Below, piece after piece: positions 36,933-45,020 of a DNA stretch of 64,000 nt (its first letter is position 1; each line of letters starts with the position of its first letter). Source of the DNA: Chloroflexota bacterium. Lineage in GTDB: Bacteria > Chloroflexota > Anaerolineae > Anaerolineales > Villigracilaceae. The translations under genes and the position numbers were made by a program. The stretch lies in NCBI GenBank assembly GCA_013112685.1, contig JABFGC010000002.1:2180902-2244901 (forward strand), written 5' to 3'. Under the pieces are notes generated by a model. That model worked only from the letters and a program-made list of their open reading frames with translations. It had not been told where the DNA came from and ran no database searches.

Positions 36933-37994
36933 GTGCGGAAAGACGGCGTTTTGTATTACCTCCTCTCTGACCATCTCGGCTCCACCAGCATCGTCACGGA
37001 TGCTTCGGGGATTGTCGTGTCACAGACGAAATACAAAGCCTGGGGTGAGGTGAGGTATTCCAGCGGCGCGTCTCCCACCCAGTACACCTACACGGGACAA
37101 TACTCCTACACCGCCGATTTCGGTCTCATGTTCTATAACGCCCGCTGGTATGACCCTTCGCTTAAACGCTTTGCGCAGGCGGATTCAATCGTGCCGGGCG
37201 GAGTTCAAGGGCTCGATCGCTACGCTTATGTCAACAACTCGCCGATGAATTATGTCGACCCGAGTGGGCATGTCCCTGTTGACTGCTATGGAACAAGTTA
37301 TTGCGGCACAAATAATACTAATTTATTGCCTAGCGGCAGAAGGAATCCCTTCAACAATAGCGTGACCAGTGGGAAAATTGGACGTCCATCGTCAGCTTCA
37401 ACAGCATCTCCTACCATGACTTTCACAGCCGTGACTTTAACCGCAACGAGTACTCCAACTACATCTTCTTGTTCCACTTATTACTCATCTTGCGTCCCTA
37501 CACAAACAAATACACCTCGTATAACATCTACGCCCAGCCCAACCTCTACACCCAGCAAAACGCCATCGCCATGGAGACCAAATATCAGAGAAACGCTAAA
37601 TGCCGCCATATCTACCGACATTGCTAATAGCGGCACATTAGTACCCGCGGTTGTTGATTTTTGTTTTGGTGCCCCCGATGGTTATGCTGGTCCAGGTTGT
37701 GGAGAAATGATAGGACAAGCATTTCCTGATCCAAGAGTCGTATCTGCTGGAGAAGGATTTGATAAGGTAATTGTTATAATTCATGGCGTTGTTGACATCT
37801 TTGGTACGATCATTGAGAGTCAATCTACTATAACACCACTTTCCACTAATCAAATCACCTCTAATTCACCAACACCTTCAGCAACTCAAACTTTAACCTC
37901 AACAACCTTTACACCTTCTGCAACAATGTGGATGTCAACCCCAACAGTTCCTGCACTATTGGCGACACCTTCATTTTGGCTGGCAACACCATGA
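36933..37994 (+). CDS. Orphan RHS tip cassette T7, unrecognised Ser/Thr/Pro-rich tip
   Basis: The core end VRKDGVLYYLLSDHLG...SLKRFAQADSIVPGGVQGLDRYAYVNNSPMNYVDPSGH is followed by a ~240-residue tip that I do not recognise. It is rich in Ser/Thr/Pro with scattered Cys (DCYGTSYCGTNNTN, TTSSCSTYYSSCVPTQTN, DFCFGAPDGYAGPGCGEMIG) and ends in a Thr-rich tail. The low complexity suggests a cell-surface or wall-spanning segment rather than an enzyme. The tip stop overlaps the ATG of a CPBP membrane protein (ATGA), indicating coupling. Confidence 0.6.
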   Translation: MRKDGVLYYLLSDHLGSTSIVTDASGIVVSQTKYKAWGEVRYSSGASPTQYTYTGQYSYTADFGLMFYNARWYDPSLKRFAQADSIVPGGVQGLDRYAYVNNSPMNYVDPSGHVPVDCYGTSYCGTNNTNLLPSGRRNPFNNSVTSGKIGRPSSASTASPTMTFTAVTLTATSTPTTSSCSTYYSSCVPTQTNTPRITSTPSPTSTPSKTPSPWRPNIRETLNAAISTDIANSGTLVPAVVDFCFGAPDGYAGPGCGEMIGQAFPDPRVVSAGEGFDKVIVIIHGVVDIFGTIIESQSTITPLSTNQITSNSPTPSATQTLTSTTFTPSATMWMSTPTVPALLATPSFWLATP

Positions 37995-38842
37995 AGAATT
38001 TCTCAGCCACCTTGTTAAGTTTAATAAAAAGCCGCATAAATCAAAAAGCTGCATTTGTGATGGTGACCTTCATTATCCTGCAATTCTTTTTTGCTCCGCT
38101 AATATCATTGAGATTGTCGCATAAAGAAAGCGATTGGATATTTAGTAGTTACGCAGTCGCTTTTTCAGCATTATCTTATACAACAATAGTTTTAGGTGTG
38201 TTATTCTTACATGCAAATAATTTTTACGATTTTTTTGATCGCATTACACTTTGGGCAATCGCAGTAGGTTGTTTTTTGAGATCGCTTGAAGTAGTCGGAA
38301 ATACTTACGGAAACCTTTTTGCCATATACTTACTAATGTTAGGTGCAAGCTTTGCAATTTATATCACAACCAACAAGGAGAATATCAAAGGTTCTACTTT
38401 AAAGACATTTACTATTGGCGTAATGTGGTCCATTGTTACAGTTATAACGCTAGCACTTGTTGCGGCGTTAATCTCTGGCAAAACTCAAAACATGCTCCCT
38501 GAAGGTCTAGGTATTATTCTGTTTAGGAAGGCCCTTGAACAGTTATCTTTTGTTACTATTATTGAAGAATCACTGTTCCGGGGATTATTGGTGAGTATCT
38601 TAATATTAAACAAACACAAAGAACATACTGCATTTATCATTCAGGCCGTGCTATTTTGGGCAATACATTATTCACAAATCACCTTACCCTTTATGTTTTT
38701 AATATTTCTTCCGCTACTTACTATTTCTACAACTATTATTGCATATAGATATAGAACGGTTTACCCGTCAATACTAGTACACACATTAGTAAATGTTTTT
38801 ACTACATCATTGGCAATCTGGTTTCAAACGTGTTTTTTTTAG
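37991..38842 (+). CDS. CPBP-family intramembrane protease-like protein, candidate immunity partner of tip T7
   Basis: A 283-residue membrane protein with about eight hydrophobic segments. The C-terminal half has IIEESLFRGLLVSIL (EExxxR motif), AVLFWAIHYSQITLPF (F..H) and SILVHTLVNVF (HxxxN), the three motifs of the CPBP/Rce1/abortive-infection-like family. Known members include bacteriocin self-immunity proteins, so an immunity role after T7 is plausible. The ATG overlaps the tip stop. It could instead be a cut-and-paste passenger; catalytic residues are intact. Confidence 0.72.
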   Translation: MKNFSATLLSLIKSRINQKAAFVMVTFIILQFFFAPLISLRLSHKESDWIFSSYAVAFSALSYTTIVLGVLFLHANNFYDFFDRITLWAIAVGCFLRSLEVVGNTYGNLFAIYLLMLGASFAIYITTNKENIKGSTLKTFTIGVMWSIVTVITLALVAALISGKTQNMLPEGLGIILFRKALEQLSFVTIIEESLFRGLLVSILILNKHKEHTAFIIQAVLFWAIHYSQITLPFMFLIFLPLLTISTTIIAYRYRTVYPSILVHTLVNVFTTSLAIWFQTCFF

Positions 38843-38996
38843 AGAGCATTCGCATACTATAGATTCCCTTGAATCTAACTTCAACAGACATCTCATCTCT
38901 GAATTGCGCCACAAACTTTTTAACGACAACCGAGATACCGATTGCTCTTCCTTTTCCCCTCTCCAAAACCGATGACCTTTGCACACCTCCGCACAT
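38843..38996. other. Spacer between the CPBP gene and cassette T8
   Basis: About 150 bases of AT-rich DNA. No promoter, repeat or gene recognised. Confidence 0.4.
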
Positions 38997-39215
38997 GACG
39001 CCTGCACCTGTTTTCGCCAGCGCCTCCTCTACCTACGACAGTGATGCCTCCTCGAGGCACAGGCGGAAAGCGGGTAAAATCGGTATTGACCATGAACATT
39101 GGTTCAACCACGACTTACTTCGTCGGCGCTCACTACGAAGTCGTAGAGACGAACACAGGTAAACAAGTATTATTTTGCTGGCGCACAGAGAATCGCCATC
39201 CCGCAAGGGGACGAT
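38997..39215 (+). repeat. Degenerate RHS core start of cassette T8
   Basis: Starts at PAPVFASASSTYDSD and breaks frame at an 18-base hairpin insertion (39046-39063, GCCTC-CTC-GAGGC type) lying exactly where T4 and T10 carry theirs. An eight-base deletion relative to T7 near 39162 causes another shift. Confidence 0.65.
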
Positions 39216-40190
39216 GTGCGGAAAGACGGCGTTTTGTATTACCTCCTCTCTGATCATCTCGGCTCCACCAGCATCGTCACGGATGCTTCGGGGATTGTCG
39301 TGTCACAGACGAAATACAAGGCGTGGGGTGAAGTGAGGTATTCCAGCGGCGCGACCCCCACCCAGTACACCTACACGGGACAATACTCCTACACCGCCGA
39401 TTTCGGTCTCATGTTTTACAACGCCCGCTGGTATGACCCTTCGCTTAAACGCTTTGCGCAGGCGGATTCCATCGTCCCGCCGGGAGTGCAGGGGTTGGAC
39501 CGGTATGCGTATGTGAATAATTCGCCGATTCAAAATACAGATCCAACGGGTTATTTTAGTCCTGAAGAGATTAAGAAATACTTGAAAAATAAGTATGGGG
39601 ATAACTGCGAAAAGTTCTGGGATGCGTGGCAAGACGACAAGTTGTTTTGGGGGATGCTGCTTGCCGCCGGGATTGGAGATGATCTACATGCACCTACATC
39701 GCTTCTAGGACAGGGCACCTTTATCTCTTGTGACACTGGTCCGTTCTGCTTTCAAAGTGACGAGGGGCATGATCTATATGAGTACCAAGGCAAGGGACCT
39801 TATATATTAGAGCGTAATGGACTGCCTATTCATACAAGTCCGCTGGAGTATACAGGTGATACAACATATACATCTGGCTTAGGCTCTCCTCCCTTTTGGG
39901 CACAGCCTCAGTATGACTACAGCCAAGGATATCCTGTTCCTACCGGCATGATTCGAGTAGTTACATATAATTCACCAATATCGTCACCGGATTGGACTGT
40001 TATTTCTGAAACCAATCCAATCGATATTATCCTTGCCATCGGCACCACATTCATAAAACAGCCAAGGTGGGTTCCGATTATAGGGTATGTAGTCTTAGGC
40101 TTGAATACTCTATCATATATAAACAAAGGACCAATGAGAAGAGAATGGGTATTGGATGTATCGTATGTGCCTGATATCCTTACAGATTGA
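39216..40190 (+). CDS. Orphan RHS tip cassette T8, unrecognised tip, cut by the IS4-family element
   Basis: Core end as in T7 (SLKRFAQADSIVPPGVQGLDRYAYVNNSPIQNTDPTGY), then a tip of ~220 residues: FSPEEIKKYLKNKYGDNCEKFWDAWQDDKLFW, GQGTFISCDTGPFCFQSDEGHDLYEY and a C-terminal hydrophobic stretch (IDIILAIGTTFI; IIGYVVLGLNTLSYI). No family recognised. After SYV the frame runs into the IS. If the IS and one target copy are removed, it continues as QQIPYTPLPEVPFADPIVIP and stops at 41472-41474, so the last ~17 native residues lie beyond the IS. Confidence 0.6.
   Translation: MRKDGVLYYLLSDHLGSTSIVTDASGIVVSQTKYKAWGEVRYSSGATPTQYTYTGQYSYTADFGLMFYNARWYDPSLKRFAQADSIVPPGVQGLDRYAYVNNSPIQNTDPTGYFSPEEIKKYLKNKYGDNCEKFWDAWQDDKLFWGMLLAAGIGDDLHAPTSLLGQGTFISCDTGPFCFQSDEGHDLYEYQGKGPYILERNGLPIHTSPLEYTGDTTYTSGLGSPPFWAQPQYDYSQGYPVPTGMIRVVTYNSPISSPDWTVISETNPIDIILAIGTTFIKQPRWVPIIGYVVLGLNTLSYINKGPMRREWVLDVSYVPDILTD
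40162..40170. repeat. Target-site duplication, left copy
   Basis: CGTATGTGC, repeated exactly at 41404-41412 on the other side of the IS4-family element. Confidence 0.88.
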
Positions 40191-41403
40191 AAAAAAGCTA
40201 CTGCTCATCCAATACGGCATAATTTGGTTGCTTGACGACCAAAGGAGGCCGCCGATGAGCAGTAGTCAGGAATTGTACAACCGATTGAGCGAGACCGTGA
40301 GTGCCTTGGTGAAAGTAACAAACCGAAAGCAGTTGGCGAATTGGCTGTGGATCGTGGTGGGCTTGTTGCAGGGGAAATCGCCCGCGTTGAGCCAGATTGC
40401 CAATTTCCTGCCGATGAACACCCAAGCCGAATCCCGCGTGACTTTGATTCGCCGCTGGTTAATGAATTGGCATGTGGATGTGTGGGCATTTTACGAACCG
40501 ATCCTGAAACATGTTCTGCAAGGTTGGTCAGCGGTACAGGCATATGTCATTCTGGATGGCGTGATGATCTTCGGAGAGCGCTGGCAAATCTTTCGCGTAT
40601 CCTTGCAACATGGTTGTCGTGCGATCCCGTTAGCTTGGGTCGTTGTGCCAGGCAAGGGCTTGACGACCGTGCAGCATTTGAAAACGATGTTGGAGCGGGT
40701 CAAGCGGCTGTTGCACAACCGTGTGAAAAGCGTGGTCTTCCTGGCGGATCGTGGCTTCCGCGACTGCGATTGGGCGCAATTGTGCCTGGATTTAGGCTGG
40801 AATTATGCGATTCGAGTGGCTTGCAACACCTACATTACTCTGGAGGATGGTCGGACGGGGCGCATTGACGCTTGGGTGTCTCCCTATCGCAACCGCTATT
40901 TCCAGAACGTTTGGCTGACGCAAGCGCAGAAACTTCTGACCAACTTGTCTGTCACCTGGACAACCGATAAGAATGGACAACCCGAAATGGTAGCGGTGAT
41001 TTCCAATCAGATCGCCTGTCGCACTCGGCTGCGAGAATACGGCTGCCGCATGAGCATCGAGCAAAGCTTCCGCGACGACAAGTCGGGCGGATTCAATATG
41101 GCGCACATTCAACTACAACACGCTGATCGCATTGAGCGCTTACTGCTAGCCATCGCAATTGCTACGCTCTGGTGTCACGAACTGGGCGAACACGTTTTAC
41201 AGCAGGGCGAAACAACTCGCCGCCTGATTGATCCAGGACCCACGCGCGAACTCAGTCTGTTTCAACTGGGTCTGCGCTGGTTGAAACGAGCCTTGGCGGT
41301 TGCCATGCACCTACTGCCCCATTTCAAAGCCCGATTGTCTCATCTCAAATTGCAGCCCGTCCTTTCTCCATTAGCCCAAATTGGAAATCTGTAAGGGTAT
41401 CAG
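40171..41403 (+). mobile_element. IS4-family insertion sequence, complete
   Basis: A 1233-base element with 18-base terminal inverted repeats (CTGATATCCTTACAGATT at the left; CTGATACCCTTACAGATT reading in from the right; 17/18) and a 9-base target duplication, CGTATGTGC. It holds one transposase gene and sits in the tip of cassette T8. Its matching ends and intact gene point to a recent insertion. Confidence 0.9.
40255..41394 (+). CDS. IS4-family DDE transposase
   Basis: A 379-residue transposase. YVILDGVMIFGERW (first Asp), SVVFLADRGFRDCDWAQL (second Asp, ADRGF) and CRMSIEQSFRDDKSGGFN (the R..E.....K box of IS4 elements) form the DDE active site. AGGAGG lies nine bases before the ATG at 40255. 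An upstream in-frame start would reach into the tip and is unlikely. The gene ends just inside the right inverted repeat. Confidence 0.85.
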   Translation: MSSSQELYNRLSETVSALVKVTNRKQLANWLWIVVGLLQGKSPALSQIANFLPMNTQAESRVTLIRRWLMNWHVDVWAFYEPILKHVLQGWSAVQAYVILDGVMIFGERWQIFRVSLQHGCRAIPLAWVVVPGKGLTTVQHLKTMLERVKRLLHNRVKSVVFLADRGFRDCDWAQLCLDLGWNYAIRVACNTYITLEDGRTGRIDAWVSPYRNRYFQNVWLTQAQKLLTNLSVTWTTDKNGQPEMVAVISNQIACRTRLREYGCRMSIEQSFRDDKSGGFNMAHIQLQHADRIERLLLAIAIATLWCHELGEHVLQQGETTRRLIDPGPTRELSLFQLGLRWLKRALAVAMHLLPHFKARLSHLKLQPVLSPLAQIGNL

Positions 41404-41412
41404 CGTATGTGC
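41404..41412. repeat. Target-site duplication, right copy
   Basis: CGTATGTGC; see 40162-40170. Confidence 0.88.
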
Positions 41413-41507
41413 AACAAATTCCTTATACGCCTCTTCCCGAAGTGCCTTTCGCTGATCCTATTGTCATTCCCTAGATCAAGTGTATGATAATGATTGGAGC
41501 TTTGAAC

Positions 41508-41777
41508 ATGGCTAATAAAAAAAGACAGATTGAGCAATTACAATCCCTAATAGCAATAAAATTCCTGTGTTTAATTGCCCTATATTTCTCCTTCTTACTG
41601 GGTCCACTGCTGGCGTTATTCCGAATATATTTTTTCGTGCAACGACCTAAGGTCGAATGGGAAACACCTCCAGACACAGTAAATCTACTTGCAGTTGTAG
41701 GGTTTGCCGTTTTGATTTGGGCTAAACGATTGCTTGACAAAAAGATTGAGGAAACAAAATCCCAGCTTCCTAAATAA
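41508..41777 (+). CDS. Two-TM membrane protein, probable immunity partner of tip T8
   Basis: A 90-residue protein with two transmembrane segments (IKFLCLIALYFSFLLGPLLAL and VNLLAVVGFAVLIWA) and charged ends. GGAG lies eight bases before the ATG at 41508; an upstream ATG at 41484 would add eight residues. It follows the reconstructed T8 stop (41474) by 33 bases. No known family; immunity is inferred from position. Confidence 0.5.
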   Translation: MANKKRQIEQLQSLIAIKFLCLIALYFSFLLGPLLALFRIYFFVQRPKVEWETPPDTVNLLAVVGFAVLIWAKRLLDKKIEETKSQLPK

Positions 41778-41883
41778 GATTTTTGGTGTCACTCATATAC
41801 ACTGCACAAAACCACCATCCTGCAAAGTACGAGCGCAGAATAACTCCTCGCTAAGTATGCTTCGACCAGGCTCATCACAAGTC

Positions 41884-41978
41884 TCGGCTCCACCAACATC
41901 GTCACGGATGCTTCGGGGAATGTCGTCTCACAGACGAAATATCGCGAAGCGTCCCGTAGGGACAAAGCCTGGGGTGAG
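41884..41978 (+). repeat. Truncated RHS core start of cassette T9
   Basis: Begins at LGSTNIVTDASGNVVSQTKY, then carries an in-frame 21-base insertion (41942-41963) with the palindrome GTCCC-GTA-GGGAC, encoding REASRRD between KY and KAWGEV. Other copies read KYKAWGEV directly. Confidence 0.7.
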
Positions 41979-42896
41979 GTGAGGTATTCCAGCGGCGTGT
42001 CTCCCACCCAGTACACCTACACGGGACAATACTCCTACACCGCTGATTTCGGTCTCATGTTTTACAACGCCCGCTGGTATGATCCTTATCTTAAACGCTT
42101 TGCCCAGGCAGACACCATCGTCCCGCCGGGAGCGCAGGGGTTGGATCGGTATTTATATGCACTAAATTCACCGATTCAATATAAGGACCCATCAGGACAT
42201 TGCCAACAAAGAACAAATAGAACAATGGTTACATTTACTAGTGAAGGGCAAGACTGGACCCAACAGGAAATGGATGTTGTATGTCAGCAAATTTACAATG
42301 TAGCAATAGCTGAAGCCAAAATGATTAATTCGAGAAACTACCTTCTGTGGCGAATGGGAGAAATCGATTCGTACCGCCCAATAGGCCCATCGACAGCACT
42401 ATACACAATTCACAATGGCCCAATTGAGGCCGTCCGATCAAACGAAACACCTGGCTGGGCTGCCTACACTCGTTCGGAAAACGAAATAGTTTTCTATAAT
42501 ATTAGAACTCCGGATGGCACAATAATAACTAACTATGTTGCAAACCACCCCCGTCTTGTAACGCATGAGATGGGGCATGCAGTGATTAATGCCTTTGGCA
42601 TAAACGAGGCAACAGACATTAATATCCCCTCCGACCTATTAAGACCTCTCATGGGAGATAGTTCAATAGATCATCTCAATGACATCAATGGTGCTGTAGA
42701 CCCAAATGAACCTTTCTTCGGTTATGCCGGTGGGTTTGAAGATTACCAATTTGGATACATTGGGAGTCGATGGAGGGAAGAATTCGCAGATATGTTTGTT
42801 GGATGGGTATATCATTTCGGTGATACCCCAATGGGAGCACAGAGGAACGCTTTCATGCAACTTACTATGGTCAATCTGGTTGATTTAATACCATAA
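41979..42896 (+). CDS. Orphan RHS tip cassette T9: RHS core end with HExxH metallopeptidase toxin
   Basis: Core end YTGQYSYTADFGLMFYNARW...YLKRFAQADTIVPPGAQGLDRYLY...DPSGH, then a ~230-residue tip. It shows VTFTSEGQDWTQQEMDVV (the W-T-x-x-E element shared with T2, T4 and T10), HPRLVTHEMGHAVINAFG with the zinc site HEMGH at 42564-42578, and RWREEFADMFVGWVYHF, whose Glu resembles the third ligand of T2 (EHWADMF). A GTG at 41979 is the only start in this frame near the homology edge, so it is probably a silent cassette. AAGGAGG and the lipoprotein start follow ten bases after the stop. Confidence 0.72.
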   Translation: MRYSSGVSPTQYTYTGQYSYTADFGLMFYNARWYDPYLKRFAQADTIVPPGAQGLDRYLYALNSPIQYKDPSGHCQQRTNRTMVTFTSEGQDWTQQEMDVVCQQIYNVAIAEAKMINSRNYLLWRMGEIDSYRPIGPSTALYTIHNGPIEAVRSNETPGWAAYTRSENEIVFYNIRTPDGTIITNYVANHPRLVTHEMGHAVINAFGINEATDINIPSDLLRPLMGDSSIDHLNDINGAVDPNEPFFGYAGGFEDYQFGYIGSRWREEFADMFVGWVYHFGDTPMGAQRNAFMQLTMVNLVDLIP

Positions 42897-42905
42897 GGAG
42901 GCAAG

Positions 42906-43805
42906 ATGTATTCGAAAAAGATAAGCATAATTAGCCAATTATTGGTCTTATATGCTTTCATAATTGGTTGCAAGCCAGATGCTGGACAAACACTTTATCC
43001 TCCAACAAGTACCCAAAACCTAACTACTATGGAGGTCGTCATCACATTTACACCTCCTAATGACATGACGGCTACACACAAGGTTGAAATACACTCAACT
43101 CTTGCCCCTGAAGGAGCAACAAAAATGATTGCAGAAATGATAAAAACGAACGGCAATTGCAAGCTACCTTGCTGGTGGGGAATTCTTCCCGGTCAAACTA
43201 CAGTCGGAGATGTGAAAGATACTTTAGGAACTTTTATACCCAACATCACGCCTTACCCAAGTCAAGCAGACCAAGAAGGGCTTTCGTTTTATTTCAACGA
43301 TCCATTCAATTCTAATTTTGAATATGGTGTTGTTCTTTATTCAAAAAACGGAATTATTGAAAGAATTAATGCACTCAGTTTCAGGTCTCTTTCGGATTTA
43401 TTTGAAGAAATTGGTATTCCTAAAGAAATCTGGATACACTCCAGCGGCGTATCTATGGGATCATACCCACCGTCTTTCTCCTTCGCTTTGGTATACCCTG
43501 ATCAGGGCATTGCAGTATACCTATTACAGATTTTTGGTGATTACGTCAAACATAATGGAGCGGAATACGCTCAATTTTGCCCAAGCAATATTGCTGAACG
43601 AAAGAATCTTAATTTATATTTGTGGTCACCCAAAAACGAACTTGCTTTAGATGAAATTTTTGAGAGCATCTATCGAAGTACAGATTTCCCAAAATACAAA
43701 AGACTTCAAGAAGTAAGCGACATGAATGAACAAACTTTTAGCGAAGTGGTTACAACACAAAATGTGGATCAGTGCCTAAAAACTCCACTAAATATCTGGC
43801 CATAG
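42906..43805 (+). CDS. Lipoprotein, candidate immunity partner of metallopeptidase tip T9
   Basis: A 299-residue lipoprotein: signal peptide and lipobox IIGC, a Thr/Pro-rich spacer, then NGNCKLPCWWGILPGQTTVGD, LFEEIGIPKEIWI and LVYPDQGIAVYLLQ, matching the three motifs of the partners of T2 and T4. AAGGAGG precedes the ATG, the best ribosome site in the array, so this gene may be expressed even if the tip is not. The C-terminal part (FSEVVTTQNVDQCLKTPL) also resembles the T2 partner's AEFSELMLGDPNKACFNL. Confidence 0.6.
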   Translation: MYSKKISIISQLLVLYAFIIGCKPDAGQTLYPPTSTQNLTTMEVVITFTPPNDMTATHKVEIHSTLAPEGATKMIAEMIKTNGNCKLPCWWGILPGQTTVGDVKDTLGTFIPNITPYPSQADQEGLSFYFNDPFNSNFEYGVVLYSKNGIIERINALSFRSLSDLFEEIGIPKEIWIHSSGVSMGSYPPSFSFALVYPDQGIAVYLLQIFGDYVKHNGAEYAQFCPSNIAERKNLNLYLWSPKNELALDEIFESIYRSTDFPKYKRLQEVSDMNEQTFSEVVTTQNVDQCLKTPLNIWP

Positions 43806-43892
43806 CTAGAAAATCTGTCACAAGCATTCGAATAACCGATCATAAATACTCGCTCTCGAAAGAGGGGATATCTCTGTTCCTAATCTTTTCAG

Positions 43893-45016
43893 TGAAGCGC
43901 TCGGCACGGAGAAACAAGTCCCGCTCGATCCCTCCAAAGTGCAGGAGTTGGTGGACGGCACACTCACCAACAACGGCTTTCTCCTCCGGATGGAGACGGA
44001 ACTCAACGACCGTTTCGATTTCAAGTCGTCGGATAACGGTCCCGCCTCCCAACGCCCCAAACTAGTGATTCAATACACGCTATCTGACCTCACCCCCAGC
44101 CCCTCTCCCACAGGAGAGGGGAGCCCGACACCCACCCCAACTGCCAGCGAGACCCCCACTGCAACCCCGGCGGGCCCCACCGGCACGCCTACCTTCACCC
44201 CAACCGTCACCGTGACCCCGACCAGCACAGTCACAGAAACGCCCGCCGCCTCCCCGACTCCCACCCCGCCGCCTGCGCCCGTCTTTGCCAGCGCCTCCTT
44301 CACCTACGACGGTGATACCCCTTCGGGGCACAGGTGGGAAACGAGTAAAATCGGTCATCGCAACGAATCTCGGTTCCACAACAACTTACTTCATCGGCGC
44401 TTATTACGAAATGACCGGTTCTTCGATCACAAAATACTATTTTGCAGGAAGTCAGAGAATCGCCATGAGGAAGGATGGTGTTTTGTATTACCTCCTCTCT
44501 GACCATCTCGGCTCCACCAGTATCGTCACGGATGCTTCGGGGATTGTCGTGTCACAGACGAAATACAAGGCGTGGGGTGAAGTGAGGTATTCCAGCGGCG
44601 CGACCCCCACCCAGTACACCTACACGGGACAATACTCCTACACCGCCGATTTCGGTCTCATGTTTTACAACGCCCGCTGGTATGACCCTTCGCTTAAACG
44701 CTTTGCGCAGGCGGATACGATCGTGCCTCAGAGGCAAGGCGCCCAAGCGTAGGACCGGTACGCATATGCAAATAATAATCCATTACGATACACAGATCCT
44801 ACAGGACATGAGATATGCTCTGATGATGGATATTGCGGTAATCTCAATTCTACAAGCTATTGGAATAAGGTAATTAAAGACCTGTCATCCCATTATGGAA
44901 TCACCTTTTCAGGGAGATGGTCACAAAAGGATAAATTAGCGGCATTAACTGGAGCCATTGTTGTTGCAGGGGCTTTGGCAAGGTATACAGGATTGTCATC
45001 ACTAGATTCATTGTAA
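43893..45016 (+). pseudogene. Orphan RHS tip cassette T10, longest core copy, tip truncated by IS66
   Basis: Copies the main gene from the DNRLRE C-terminal half (EALGTEKQVPLDPSKVQELVDGTLTNN) through the Thr/Pro linker and core, ~850 near-identical bases. It is broken by a 19-base hairpin insertion at 44317-44335 and by a stop at 44750-44752 where other copies read G-L-D-R-Y. The tip (HEICSDDGYCGNLNSTSYW, YGITFSGRWSQKDKLAAL) matches the start of the T2/T4 metallopeptidase tips but ends at 45016, where an IS66 element begins. The HExxH part and any partner gene are gone. Confidence 0.7.
44317..44335. repeat. 19-base hairpin micro-insertion in T10
   Basis: Same sequence and same position in the core as the insertion at 30824-30842; absent from the main gene. 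Confidence 0.75.
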
Positions 45017-45020
45017 CAGG

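Noticed and set aside
36933..37994. Tip T7 as an enzyme toxin
   Set aside because: No catalytic motif could be found in the low-complexity Ser/Thr/Pro sequence.
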